Of a DNA stretch of 64,000 nucleotides, positions 1 to 11,420 are shown piece after piece. The stretch is from Cheiracanthium punctorium (lineage: Eukaryota; Arthropoda; Arachnida; Araneae; Cheiracanthiidae): assembly GCA_038373885.1 (NCBI GenBank), contig JAWZYV010013531.1, forward strand, positions 1 to 64,000, read 5' to 3'. The position numbers and the translations under genes were made by a program. The notes under the pieces were generated by a model, which was given only the letters and a program-made list of their open reading frames with translations, searched no databases and had not been told where the DNA came from. Numbering within the stretch: position 1 is the first letter of the stretch; each line of letters opens with the position of its first letter.

Positions 1-294
1 AAGTTCATGCCAAGGCGTGATGGCCCGTACACCATTTCATCACAGAGATCACCAGTCTCTTATACATTAACTGCTAATGATGATTCTACTCCCATAGGTC
101 CTTACCATGTTTCATGTTTAACCCCCTATGTAGGACTGGAGGCCACTCCCGTGAATCCCCTGCGAGGCAGAGGCCGCCCCCAAAAGAAAGTTCCAGCCCT
201 GCAGAACCGACCAAATAAACAACGGTCTGCCCCAACAAGGAAACAGCCATCAAGGAAGGCAAGCTGTATGCCGAGGACGACTTATACAGCTTGA
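1..294 (+). pseudogene. 3' end of a Ty3/gypsy-type pol (integrase C-terminus), partial
   Basis: Reading from base 1 there is an open frame of 97 codons ending in TGA at 292-294, cut off by the window edge. It contains RRDGPY near residue 5 and PYHVSCLTPY near residue 35, the pattern seen in the C-terminal tail of arthropod gypsy-type integrases, where a small barrel passes into a variable basic tail. Here the tail is rich in R, K, P and Q (GRGRPQKKV), as expected for a nucleic-acid-binding end. The catalytic DDE core must lie to the left of the window. A purine-rich stretch and an LTR-like sequence follow directly, which supports the reading as the 3' end of a retroelement. I am fairly sure of the family and cannot say whether the element is intact. 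Confidence 0.6.
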
Positions 295-295
295 G

Positions 296-480
296 GGGAA
301 GCATATGACGTCACCAAAATAATCTAAACTCTTTTTCCCTTCTTACTTTTCTTTTGTCACGTTGGCAACACTTGTTGCAGAGAGATGAGGTTGTTGTGGA
401 TGTTCTAAGAGAATGTTAATTGTAACGCGCGCGACTATCTAATAAATGTTTGCTTTGTGGTGTTTATATTATGTGTAATT
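296..480 (+). mobile_element. LTR-like tail following the gypsy pol fragment
   Basis: Just after the pol stop is a purine run (gaggggaag) that could be a polypurine tract, followed by TGACGTCACC and a pyrimidine-rich stretch. An AATAAA signal lies at about 442, followed by a T/G-rich stretch, as in the R/U5 part of an LTR. There is no second copy in the window, so the LTR borders cannot be fixed and the end given is approximate. Confidence 0.4.
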
Positions 481-836
481 ATTTAGTAGCCCCGAGATTA
501 TGATATTTTTTTTAGAAAGGATAGTGTGCGTTGTTATAACATTTTAAAACCAAATAAAAAAAATAGCTTTCTAGGATAATTTTTTACTTCTAAATTTTAG
601 CTTTACCTGTACGAGTCATATGTATATATTTCATAAAAACCATTTGTAAATATTTTCTACAATTTTAAATGGTTATAAATAATAATTAACACGCATTAAG
701 AAACAAAACTTATAATTTGACCCTGGCGGAAAAACCCTCCCACTGGTGTAAGGAAGATCTTAGCTTTCAATACACAATTTAACAGACATTGAGCATTCTT
801 TGTCGGCAACACAGTATATTAATACTGACAAAAGTG
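481..836. other. AT-rich spacer, nothing recognised
   Basis: No coding frame of note and no recognised repeat. Its last 13 bases (824-836, ACTGACAAAAGTG) recur at 1133-1145, on the other side of the palindrome. Confidence 0.4.
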
Positions 837-1098
837 AAAGTAATTAAAAAAACTTTGTAAAAAACACACATAAGAAGTAAAAGGAAAAAGGATACGCGTT
901 TCGTTCAAAAATTGTTTTGAACTTCTTCAGTCCAAGCCCTTCGACGTAAAGAACACAGGGAACTGAATTTCAGTTCCCTGTGTTCTTTACGTCGAAGGGC
1001 TTGGACTGAAGAAGTTCAAAACAATTTTTGAACGAAACGCGTATCCTTTTTCCTTTTACTTCTTATGTGTGTTTTTTACAAAGTTTTTTAATTACTTT
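837..1098. repeat. Near-perfect 262-bp palindrome with no spacer
   Basis: The arm 837-967 is the reverse complement of 969-1098 with a single one-base length difference in an A run; the centre is base 968. Arms of about 130 bp with essentially no loop would extrude a very stable cruciform. The sequence has no recognised coding content; the small minus-strand frame that begins inside the right arm is a by-product of the inverted copy. The same 13-bp word flanks it on both sides (824-836 and 1133-1145). It could be a fold-back element, a very recent inverted duplication, or an assembly artefact. Confidence 0.9.
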
Positions 1099-2229
1099 AT
1101 CGTTTAACACCAGTATTTTGAGTGTTTTTTCAACTGACAAAAGTGTTTCAGCGTTTGAAGATCTGACAATCAATGAAATTGTTGAATCAATCTTCTTATA
1201 AATAAAAATGAAATTCTGTTTGTTTGTGGATTTGATTCGTATAAAAATCCACAAAAATGGACCTATCGGCCTGAAATTTAGCACAGATATGTAAAATAAT
1301 ATAGAATAAATCGTAGTCCACTTTGAAAGTCCACTCGTTCCCGGAATTTAAGAGATTTTTTATGCTCTCCACGCAAAAAGCTTTCCGTAATTGTAACCCC
1401 TACAGTGAAAAAAGTGTGAAATAAGGATCGTGGTTGCCATGTGTGGCGATTTTGCCGAATAAAATGTTTTAAATTCTCAAAATAAAAATAAAAGAATAAT
1501 AATGATTTTTTTTTGTTAGTTTATATTCGTAAGGTTATTTTTTTAAAAATTATAATATCGTGTGCATGGGAAATCAGAGCAGGAATGAAATGTTTAATAC
1601 GCAAAACAATAAGAATTGAAGATTTCCGAGGGTAATGTGTAAAATTTTTTAGTTTGGCGAAAAAATAAAGTGGATGAAATATCGATTTTGAGTAAGTGAG
1701 TTCGAGCGGTTTGCACAGTTTTCGGCTTGGCGCAATTTATTGAGAGCTTAAGGAAATAGATTTTTGAAAACAAGTGCAAAGGTTTTATTAGAATACAGCG
1801 TTAAATTTTAATGATCCGTGAAGAAATAATGCAGTTATTAAGGGATTTCAAGCGATCTAATTTCAGAATTCTCGCCAATTGAGTACATTGATTTAAGTTG
1901 GGGGAATTCCGCCAAATTTCAGAAAATTGAAATCTTCTCATTTAGTACATCGGAGTAACGATGAATAAACCACATTATAGTTGATAATTTTAAAAAATTC
2001 GGCTGTATTAAGGGATTCCACTTTTCAAATAAATGCTTGCTTTACTCTTTGGCGGTCAAACCATTTCCCATATTGATTGCTGCTAAGTCAATGCTTCGAA
2101 TGATTCCCTGAAAAAACTCTTGCAAAATGGTGTATGTTGGCACTTTGGCGAGACTTAGATTTGAAACAGGATTTTATTTGAGACTGGTATATATAATAAC
2201 ACTGGTTATGGATAAAAATAAATGTTGGT
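1099..2229. other. Unassigned AT-rich sequence
   Basis: Only short frames without recognisable motifs. I see no repeat boundary, RNA gene or transposon end here. Confidence 0.4.
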
Positions 2230-3241
2230 ATGTGTTTATGAGGTTGAAAAACTCCAGCACCGTTGAGCACCGTTGCACCATAAAATTTGGTTCACCTAAG
2301 TCTTTTATGATGGAGAAGGTTTTTATGCTATCCGTTTTCCTTAACTTGCCACTGGGTGCCGCAGCACAACGTCGAATTCTATTCCGTTTAGCCGTTTGCT
2401 ATGCGAATATCGTCCAACCGATTTCGATGAAATTTGGTACACGCGAATATTAGAACACGGAGAATATTTTTCATTATCCATTTTGCTGTAACTTGCCGCT
2501 AAATGGCGCTGCAATGCATCAATTTCTATTCCGTTCGACCGATCGGCATAAAATTTCTTATACTTACACATTTCAGCACGAAGAATATATTCTAACTGTG
2601 TTCCTTTTGGTGTTACTCACCACTAGATGGCACTGCAATGCATTATTATTTTAACTCGCCACTAGATGACGCTGCAGCAGGCCAAATTCTTGACCATTCA
2701 AACGGTCGCTATGAAAATCAGTATACATAGATAGCTGTTTGAACAATGAGAATATTTTGGCGTTATCCATTTTGCTATAACCCGCCACTTGACAGCACTG
2801 TGGCAAATCATTACTTTAATTAACCACTAGATCGCGCTGCAGTGTATCACTTCTTGACTGTGCAACTGATCGCTATGAAAATAGGTATACATAGATATTT
2901 GAACACGGGGAAGAGTTTCGCGTTAGATGTCACGTCAACACATGAACTTCAGGGCTGTCCAGCCGATCGTCCTGAAATTTCGTATTCATCGATATCTGAG
3001 TGCGAAGAATATTTCCGCCGTATCCGTTTTGCTAAAACTCGCCACTAGATTGTGCTACGCCGCATGGCCTTCTGCGCGGTACAAACGATTGCCTTGAAAT
3101 TCGGTATGCATGGTTATTGAACACAATATAATGCGATTTCCATTTTGCTATATCTCTTTATTACAATAAATAGTAATCACCACAAATCGTAATATCAAAA
3201 AGTCCATTCATTCCCGTGTGAAGAACGGGTACTTCAGCTAG
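2230..3241 (+). mobile_element. Non-autonomous Helitron: degenerate monomer array and 3' terminus
   Basis: Five or six degenerate monomers of roughly 120-150 bp repeat a pattern: CCACTAGATGGCGCTGCA, then CGATCGCTATGAAAAT, then GGTATACATAGATA, then GAACACGGAGAATATTTT and ATCCATTTTGCTATAAC. The array ends at 3216-3241 with a short stem (cccgt/acggg) followed by CTAG and then a T, which is the expected Helitron 3' end (hairpin, CTRR, insertion before T). The block GAAGAACGGGTAC at this end recurs at the end of the element finishing near 44673. The 5' end was not located, so the left border is where the monomers become recognisable. Confidence 0.6.
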
Positions 3242-3243
3242 TT

Positions 3244-3435
3244 AACAATAAAAATCAAAATTTAGATTCATCTGATAGTGAATCTGAAGAAGATGAAGCG
3301 TCACATGCTACATCTGAAGACTTGAAACATTTCATCGGAAAAATACGAATTTCTTTTAGAAAAAAAAAATGTAATAGATTACAAAATGATAAACAATCTC
3401 TTACTTGTAGAAAAAGATATTCAAAAAATTGTTAG
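3244..3435 (+). pseudogene. Coding-like acidic fragment, unidentified, possibly transposase-derived
   Basis: An open frame of 63 codons without a start, ending in TAG at 3433-3435, begins two bases after the Helitron terminus. Its first half is strongly acidic and serine-rich (SSDSESEEDEASHATSEDL, residues about 9-27) and its second half is basic with two cysteines. Acidic S/D/E tails of this sort occur in pogo/Tigger and piggyBac transposases, but nothing here fixes the family. The Helitron may have inserted into this gene. Confidence 0.25.
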
Positions 3436-3757
3436 AGCCTTGGTTTCACGTTGCCAAGGCAACATTTGTTTATTATGATTTTGTAAGTTTTGTGAGTGGC
3501 AGTGGTGAAAAAAAGAACAATGAGTGGAGTACGAAGAAGGTACTGTATGATGTATGTTGTAAAATGATACGAATGAAAGAATACTTGTAACTAGTGTAAT
3601 TGATCCAGTATTTTATTCAATTTGCTTTTGAGAATTATTTCACGCAATCCTGCGTAAGACACAAAAACCGCAACGGTTCTTACAAAATTAATATTGAAAA
3701 GAAAACTCAAAGTGTCAGTTAAAAATATTTCCAATAAAATCAGCTGGAGTTTTAATG
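3436..3757. other. Unassigned spacer
   Basis: AT-rich sequence between the coding-like fragment and the TTAA MITE. No motif recognised. Confidence 0.3.
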
Positions 3758-4272
3758 TTAACCCTCTCGTCACCCTGAACCCCATATGAGGCTCCTACTT
3801 AAATAGCAATATTTAGAGAGAAAACAATTGAATTTAGTATTTTTTTCTTTCAGTGATATCAATATCACTAATTCATGTAGAAAGTATATGAGGCTCTTAA
3901 CTAGATGCATAAATCGTGTCTAGATTGCGGTACTAGTCACTTTAGATCATTTTTTACAGTTTTCGCTTCATTGTTTCAGGAGAAAAATTAAGAAAATATT
4001 TACACTGCTTTTTTACCGTTTTTTTTCTTTTTAAGGTAAGTATAGTTTTTTTCTTATTCCTCAACCTTTAGCTAATAGGTGCATCCTTTTAAATTAATTT
4101 TAGCATAACAAAATGCTTCGAAAATGCAGAAATTAATATTAGAAAAAATCTAATATTAATCGACAATAGAAAAATAATATTTTTGCATGATTTATAATAG
4201 TATTTCAGATGCATTAAATGCTAGACAGATTTTTTTCTCTGAATTTTCATAATTCGGTGACGAGAGGGTTAA
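3758..4272. mobile_element. piggyBac-type MITE flanked by TTAA
   Basis: TTAA at 3758-3761 is followed by CCCTCTCGTCACC, and the other end reads GGTGACGAGAGGG before TTAA at 4269-4272. The 13-bp terminal repeats are perfect and begin with CCC, as is usual for piggyBac-superfamily elements that duplicate TTAA. The 507-bp interior has no coding capacity. A short internal word ATATGAGGCTC occurs near the left end (about 3785) and again near 3889. It must depend on a transposase supplied elsewhere. Confidence 0.85.
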
Positions 4273-7200
4273 GTGTGTGTCTGTTATGAGCAAAAATATC
4301 TATTTCATCTATATTTGTTGTGTTTATTGCAAACCTACACGAGGGGTATCTGTCTAGATAGGTTCTTTGGGTGTATGATTTTTTTAAAGGGTTCTAAAGC
4401 GTCACTTGATAATACAATTTCTGCAGAATTAATTATATTATATTAACTGTATATTTATTCTATTAAGTAATTTAAATAAAGGGCATTGCGATATTGAAGT
4501 TTACAATAGTTATAGTATATATCAAAATTAATTTTAATCCATCGACATTCTAATATAATTCAATATACCGCCGCACTCGTTAAATGATTACCGCTAAAAT
4601 TTTCTCGAACGGATAGTAGCGTTATATCGGGGTCTGCTGTGCGTCAAAATTTTAAAGTCGAATATTTTCATGATTACAATACTTTCTTCACATAGTGTTC
4701 GGTAAGTAAAAATTATTCAATAACAAAATTTAGCAGTCTGATGAAAAACGCGAAAAAGCTGTTCCGGAATTCAGACTTGGGGTGGGCCATGGCTGCCGGC
4801 TCACCTTTACCGTACTGGAATTTTTATGAGTAAACATTGCTGGGAAAGACGAAGTTATGGCCAGGAACCATCTGTTGGGATCTTCGGCTCTGCGTAGAGA
4901 CTCCGAGGTGAAGATATTTTGGAGTGCCCGACATCTGCTAATGAGACATTGACTTTTTTCTCTTACTGCATTTCTATTCATGTTCCATGCTCTTATTCAT
5001 GTTTCTTGTTATTTTGTAAACGTTAGTCATTTTCTCATGACATAGGAAAAAACAAATAATAAAAATTAGCAGCAACTCTTTAGCGTGGAGATTTATATGG
5101 AATATTGTTTGCACACTTAACTATAGAGTAAAAAGCGTGATTTATTTTTATTTATTTTTACTGGCCCGTATCACTAAATTAATACTGGTCAGTTTTAGTC
5201 TAGACCATATAATTTCTCGTTTTATTTCCAGATAGGTAAAAATGCTTTACAGAGTACAGAATATTATGAGCTCAATGTAATATATGCTTTGTTAAGTTTT
5301 ACGATCGTTTAGTTAAGATTTTAAAATCAGTTTACACTCAATATATTTAAATCAGAGATTCAAATAGGGGATATTGAATAACATCAAAATATTTAGTGGC
5401 ATCAAACTTTTAATTTTCCGCGAATGGCGGAAGTAAATGTAATTTTTAGTCGCAGAATTAATTACTTTTTGTTCTGCATACCATAATAATTTTAAATATT
5501 TTTTTACCTTTTGTAAACAATTACTTTAAATAGTCTATGAACATTTTTTTATCGAAGAGACCTTAACAACTTCGCAACCTTTTGGATAGTTCTTCATTAG
5601 ACATCTGGACTCTTCTACAATTCAGGAACTAAATCCGTTATCAAAACGAAAAATAATATCGGAATTTTTTTTAGTTTATTTGCATAAAATACGCTGATAC
5701 TATATTTATTACAATAATAGCTGTTTTTTTGCGGTATACAACCCGTCCATCAGATTACATTAGCAACAGAGCTTTTACTTCTATTTAAATATGCACGTCC
5801 CCGTTGCAACGGCAAAGCAGTCACATATTTGGATCGCATAATGGCACAACATATACACATTACCGAACAAAACGAATTATTTTAGGATACACCAGGCGCG
5901 TGAAAGAAGAAAAAAGACCCAAGTGTTTTTTCTCGGAACCTTTGCAGTCCATTAGGTTTAACTCGAGATAAAAGGAGTGAAAAAACAGTTAGTTTAGCAA
6001 CACGAGATGGGCTCTCTCCGTCATTATCACTGCTAATGGAAATGTCAGTCACCTGATTCTGCTATTTCTGGAAAAATGTTGGTTCCATTTTTTCTTTCTT
6101 CCTTTTCACTTAGTACTGCGAATAATGACTGAATGTACAGTTATGTGGTTTTCACAATCTATATATTTTTACACACAAACACACATAGGTGCCGCTTTTT
6201 GGTTTACATAATGACACCATGCATAAATAAAATTCTACTGAAATTTTTCTTATTCGTATTCAAAACTTGAACTTAAAATGTAAGTAAATAAACAAGAAAT
6301 GTTTTCTAAACAAGATGTCTGATTATAATTAATATAAAGTCGTGAACTGTGTTTCAGCAGTCGGTCACTAAATTAATTTTGTTTTCCTTTCATGCGATTA
6401 AAAAAAAACAACCTTGGCGTCGTCAGACATACTGAATTTGTTGAGCCGAACAGTGTTAGGTTATAGGGTCTAGTATACTGCAGTGGTCTAACACCCATTT
6501 ATACTGAGCAGTAAACAGTACGTTAACTATTGAATTATACGGGAATTGCAAACTTGATACTGCTCACAGGCATGTAGCTAGAAATCATGGAGAACCCGGA
6601 AGCTGACAAGTACAGAGATTTTTACAAAAAGGCTTTGAAATCCAATTGACAAAAATTCAAATTATGGAGAGATCCAGGTCCTACCTCCTGGCAAACGTTC
6701 CTCATTGCTCATCTCCGACAACAAGAAAGCTGGACTTTGAGTTGTCCTGTGCCAAAGAAGGGAAGTCGGAAGTGTAACCGGTCCACTGTATTTCGGTAGA
6801 ATGAAGGAGCTCATGGTACTGTTCCGTCCAAGAACATTTCAACCTACCATTTCTTTTCAAACACCAATGCTGCTTCATTTTTATTACTCAGTCAGAATGC
6901 TTTACGGCTTTTATTCACCTCTCAACGAGTCATTACTTACACTCTGTGCTAAACAATGCATTGAAACATTCCTAAACATTGAGCTAAATTATCTACTACG
7001 AACAACAATACTATAAAATGAGGCTTAACAAACACAAGTATTTGTTGAAATTAAAGCCAAAGTATGTGCCGAAACTATATGTTTAAAGAATAAGTGCAAG
7101 AATATACTGAATAATGCATCAAATAATGGCAAATATTGTGGTAAGACTAAACAATTAATCTCAACAAATGGATGCAATTGTTAATATTAATACCACAATC

Positions 7201-7529
7201 TTTGATAAAATAGTTCGTGTAAACAATTAATTTAACGCTGTGATAAAAATGCATTGAAATAATGGAATGGTAAACTTTGGACTAAATGATCTAGTAGAAC
7301 AATATTTAAAAATGAGTTCCACAAGAAATGCAAATAATTGTTAAAATTAATGCAAAGTATGCGTAATACAATGAGCGTTTTTTTATATCGTCCGTTGGAT
7401 TATGAAATAAGACAAGTGAAATAAACAAATGAATTTATAACCGAAAGCAGTGAATAAACATCCATACTTTTCAACATTATCAGATATTTGTCATATGGGG
7501 AACGAACTTTACGATCATGTCTTCCCCGA
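4273..7529. other. Unassigned region, 3.2 kb
   Basis: AT-rich with many short frames. A slightly GC-richer block at 4735-4930 and another at 6560-6790 contain short open stretches, but neither shows a motif, splice sites I would trust, or a family resemblance. No transposon termini recognised. Confidence 0.4.
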
Positions 7530-7640
7530 CCAGTGGTCGAGTGTATATGACACTTAAAATTGGGAGATGGTCGAAGTGTGTTGGTGCAAAGTTCTGGTCT
7601 CTCGAACGGCTGTCGATCTAACGGTCTGGAGTTTTGGACG
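7530..7640 (+). repeat. Degraded tRNA-derived SINE copy
   Basis: The stretch CCAGTGGTCGAGTGTATATGACACTTAAAATTGGGAGATGG follows, base for base with many substitutions, the head of the SINE at 13371 (box A area, then ctGGGAGA.GG). The next part, ctgtcgatctaacggtct followed by GGAGTTTTGG, also occurs at about 19500-19525. The internal promoter is too degraded for function. Confidence 0.4.
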
Positions 7641-8528
7641 GTTTTCTCGAAATGTAATGTGAATAGGCACTAGAGCCCCCTTTTAAAGTCCTCTATCCAC
7701 TCCCTTCTTAAGTAGATAAATTTCGTCTGGCTTTGCCTTAACTAAGACCGATCCCATCTTCAAAGAACATCGACGTTAGCAATGTGAGGGAAATATGTTT
7801 CTTCTTATTGCTTGATTGATGAAGCAGAAGGCAGAAGGTTCCATTCAAACACCTCGAAATACGTCCAATTTAAACTCCTATATCGAGGGATTTTCAGTAC
7901 TTTCCTGGGATCAAGAACGTGTTAAATAAGCTTCCAGACCAATATGACGCTACCAAAACAACATTCAGACCAGACACGACTCATTAAAAAAAACAACAAC
8001 TCGAACTTGAAAACCTGAAACCGATAGGTATTATTTACGTGAGAGTCAGACTCCGAACTTAACTATTTAATAAATAAAAGTGTTGTTAATCGTGTTTAGG
8101 ACAATGTAATGAAGGATGCTAAATGCGATCATCGTCGTGAACTTGTTCAAGGAAACGAGTAGGATGCTCGTCAGCAGATCATAACTGGTTTGGTGTGGCT
8201 CTTCTGTACATGAAGCGTAAGAGAATTCTTCGGCCAACAACGTACTGGAGCCATATAAAACGCGGCGAATGGGGTGGCCTTGTATGCACATTTTCATGAA
8301 GTGTTGGAGAGAAAATACCTTGGCAGATCGCTGGCGTTTTGGGCTCTTGGGTAGAAATGAACGATATAATTCACTTCCTCTGCAGTAGTTGTGGTCCAAC
8401 AATTACCTGCACGTCATTTTAGCCTCAATCCGCAATAGAACATGTTACAGAATCATATGCTGCTTATTTTCTCAAAGAAAAATGGGCAAAGGATGATTAT
8501 TGCCTTTAGGAATGGCTGAGAGACGAGC
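7641..8528. other. Unassigned region
   Basis: Contains a 111-codon minus-strand frame at 8067-8402 that shows no domain I recognise and has no partner exon nearby. I see no repeat ends. Confidence 0.35.
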
Positions 8529-9194
8529 AAACCTGCTGTCTTAGCAAATGCAAAGCCTTGTCTCGTATCCCAAAATCTCTATATAGTAATCGCAAATAGC
8601 CTTATCTCTTCTCGCATAACAAGTGCATCTTTGCTTCGTCTCGCATTCATCTCTAGTTGCTGTGAATCCACACCAGGCAGTCAACTTAACCCTTTGAGGC
8701 GCAACCCTTTCCCAATGCTGAAAAAAGGGCAGCCGTTGCCATCGCTCGACTTAACGACCAGCAAGATGGCGGACGATCGAAACGTTCATCGCGTGCCACA
8801 GATATAGAGACCCCTTTTTTGACGCAGGGCTGTGGCACAGCTGTCGTCAAAAAAAGGTCTCTAGATCTGTGGCACGCGATGAACGTTTCAATCGTCCGCC
8901 TCTTGCTGGTAGTTAAGTCGAGCGATGGCAACGGGTACCCTTTTTTTCAGCATTGGGCAATCTATCCAGCTGATCTCGCATTCTTCCATTTTTCAGCAGA
9001 TGTCAGTGCTGTTAAAAATAATCGTGACCATTTTTCGACGGGAAAGGACGCGCTAAAAAGTAAAGAATTCTCGTGGAGCTATTTCACCCGCAACTATTTT
9101 TACGGAAATCAAATCTATTCTTCGTGACTGCCAACAGTCAAAACGTCAGAGTTGGGTGTTCCCAGATCGGGAACACTGCGCGTTAAAGGGTTAA
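8529..9194. mobile_element. TTAA element with central hairpin, copy 1 (rearranged)
   Basis: TTAA at 8686-8689 precedes CCCTTTGAGGCGC, and GCGCGTTAAAGGG precedes TTAA at 9191-9194, the piggyBac-type layout. Inside is a long imperfect hairpin (about 8697-8950, centred near 8830). Next to the right end is a small hairpin, GTGTTCCC at 9156-9163 and GGGAACAC at 9169-9176. The 154 bp left of TTAA (8529-8685) is the reverse complement of 53155-53310, a segment that lies inside copy 2. The segment order is therefore A'-P-B here and P-A-B in copy 2. No transposase is encoded. Confidence 0.75.
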
Positions 9195-11049
9195 GTGGAT
9201 AGCATTCTTACAATATCATATCATATATTATTTGTGTGAACATTTCGAACTGTAAAATTCTGCTGTAGTTTGATAACAAAATAAATAACTAAAGGGTTAC
9301 ATAATAAATAACTAAAGGGTTAAAAGAATGTAAGAGCATTTCGTGAAGCACTTACGAACGTTTCTTTGTCAAAATGCGGTAATTTTATGTCTTGGCTATT
9401 CTGCTGTGTATAAAACGACGACTAACCTAATAATATAATTTTTAATATAGTGAATTTTTAAAACTTATATGTATCACACTTATCATATCATGTTATTTCT
9501 GTTATTGCTGGAACACTTTATATTGTTTTAAAAATAAGATAATAATTACATTAATGTTTTACAACGAAATGGTAACTGGTATAAAACCACGAGAAGCACA
9601 TTTCATTGGACAGTTAAGTACTATACAACCTCTCGGTAACAGTTTCTGGAATAACTAATTCGTTAACATCCATTTCAGGGATTGAAGTCCCGAGTAAGAA
9701 ATTATTCTATACACTTCTGCTATTAAAAGGTGTTTCAACTTAATTAAATTTAACCGATGCAGTTACAAAGACCTGAATGAGATAGAGATACTGCAGTTGG
9801 AAGCAATCCATTCCATATTCAAACCTTGATTAAATGTCTTCAGCCGATAACAGCTGTCAGATAAGATACTTCTGCTAATTGCAATATCGGGTTTCGTCGC
9901 TTTTAGTACATCGATTTGGTAGAATTTTAGCCCCATATCACTTCATCATTCCACAGCCTTATACACACACAAGCTCACATACACCCATTTCGGGCCTTAT
10001 CAAACCACAAGAGACATGAACTTAGAGATTTGCGTTTCCACACAGTAATTGAATTCGAATGGTCTGAAAAGAGATGGATTTTGAAAATAAATCCTAAGGG
10101 TTCTGGATGTGGTCGGAGTATTTTTTAAAAAGAATTTACAGTGATAATAGAAAACAGTCGTCGTATTTTTTGTAATTTAGATACAGAACACCAAAATCCC
10201 CCCCCCCCCTCTCCACTATCCACAATATTATTAAAGCGTGAAAAAAAGTATTTAAATTTAAGCAAATTTTGAACAATGTAAGATTGCTATGTGAAAAATT
10301 ATCAAAGTTTTTGGTATCAATGAACACTCCACACAAAGCCATTCCAAACAAGAGGATTAAATGCTTACGCAATCAGCCATAATCTGTCTATTCTAAAATA
10401 AAAGTTACTCCAGCTGTCGCTGTCATCCCTGTCAAAAGCTTGTCGTGCTATCTCCTCTTCCGAAACCGTGTGGATTTGAGTTTCGACGAAGGTGTCCACG
10501 GATTCGAAAAATTCCAGGGAAGCAGTTAAGCTGACTTAAATTTCGAAATTCGAATTATTTTAGACGATATTAATAAAAAACTAAAAAATGAGCATCATGG
10601 TTGCTATGGTTTGGCAATTTCCGCCATTATAAAATCATTCAGGGCTTTGCAACAAAGCAAAAAAGTATGCAGAATTGCATGAAGTTGTTAAACATGAAGT
10701 AGAATTACTCCGATTTTACGCCCAATTAAAAAGTATGTGAAATAAATCTCAAAGCGTGTTGCACAAAGTTCACAATTTTCAAATAGTAAGTTCTCTCTAA
10801 CAAGAATTTAAAATTACCGATTATTTGATACAGAATAACTAATTGTAACTGATTTAAAAAGCGCCATTTTGACATCAGGTACGATCTGGAAAAAGGCTAT
10901 TTCTACAAGCAGGGTTAATCTCAACCTCGTGTGTCCTAAAATGTACCACCCAGTATCTTGAAAATGAAAAAAATCAAATGCAGATTATAGTTATGCCAGT
11001 TAGGTTCAGCTTGGGTATTTGCCCAAGTAGATATATTTGACGGAGGTTA
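9195..11049. other. Unassigned region
   Basis: AT-rich. There is a short duplicated word, AATAAATAACTAAAGGGTTA, at about 9280 and 9303, and a C run of ten or more near 10200. No coding or mobile-element signals that I can support. Confidence 0.4.
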
Positions 11050-11420
11050 ACTATGCCATTATAGCGGTTTTAGTACAGCTTGGATATTTGCCAGCGCGGC
11101 GTGATGAAATATTTCACGATGCTAAATACGCCAATCTGCAAAGGATTATGTATATGAATATATGGATAACTGTTTTCATGGCAACCTTTCATGATTAATG
11201 ATTTGATTATCCATTATGAGGATGTGTAAATCGCCAAATAACGGAAAGTCGCCATTGGTGGAAAGCTATCCTAGCTGTTACGTAGTTTTTAGCAAAGAAA
11301 ACATATGAAGTACTGTTCTTAGAAATAATTATTAATTATACGTATACATAAGTCGCCAAATTATGGAAAACCGCCATGGGTGGCAAATACGCAAGGTGTT
11401 CCATAGGTTTTACATAATTA
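11050..11420. repeat. Degenerate direct repeat pair
   Basis: A block containing TCGCCAAATAACGGAAAGTCGCCATTGGTGG (from about 11232) is repeated with substitutions from about 11352, each followed by a similar 30-bp tail ending in GTTTTTAC-like sequence. The unit is about 120 bp. It may be part of an old satellite or Helitron interior; no ends are visible. Confidence 0.35.

Noticed and set aside
1063..1284. Minus-strand frame of 73 codons
   Set aside because: It begins inside the palindrome arm and has no motif; likely chance.
6587..6649. Short frame MENPEADKYRDFYKKALKSN as a possible first exon
   Set aside because: Only 20 codons, no convincing donor after it, no partner exon and no recognised family.
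8067..8402. 111-codon minus-strand frame
   Set aside because: No domain, signal peptide or homologous pattern recognised, and composition is like other chance frames here.
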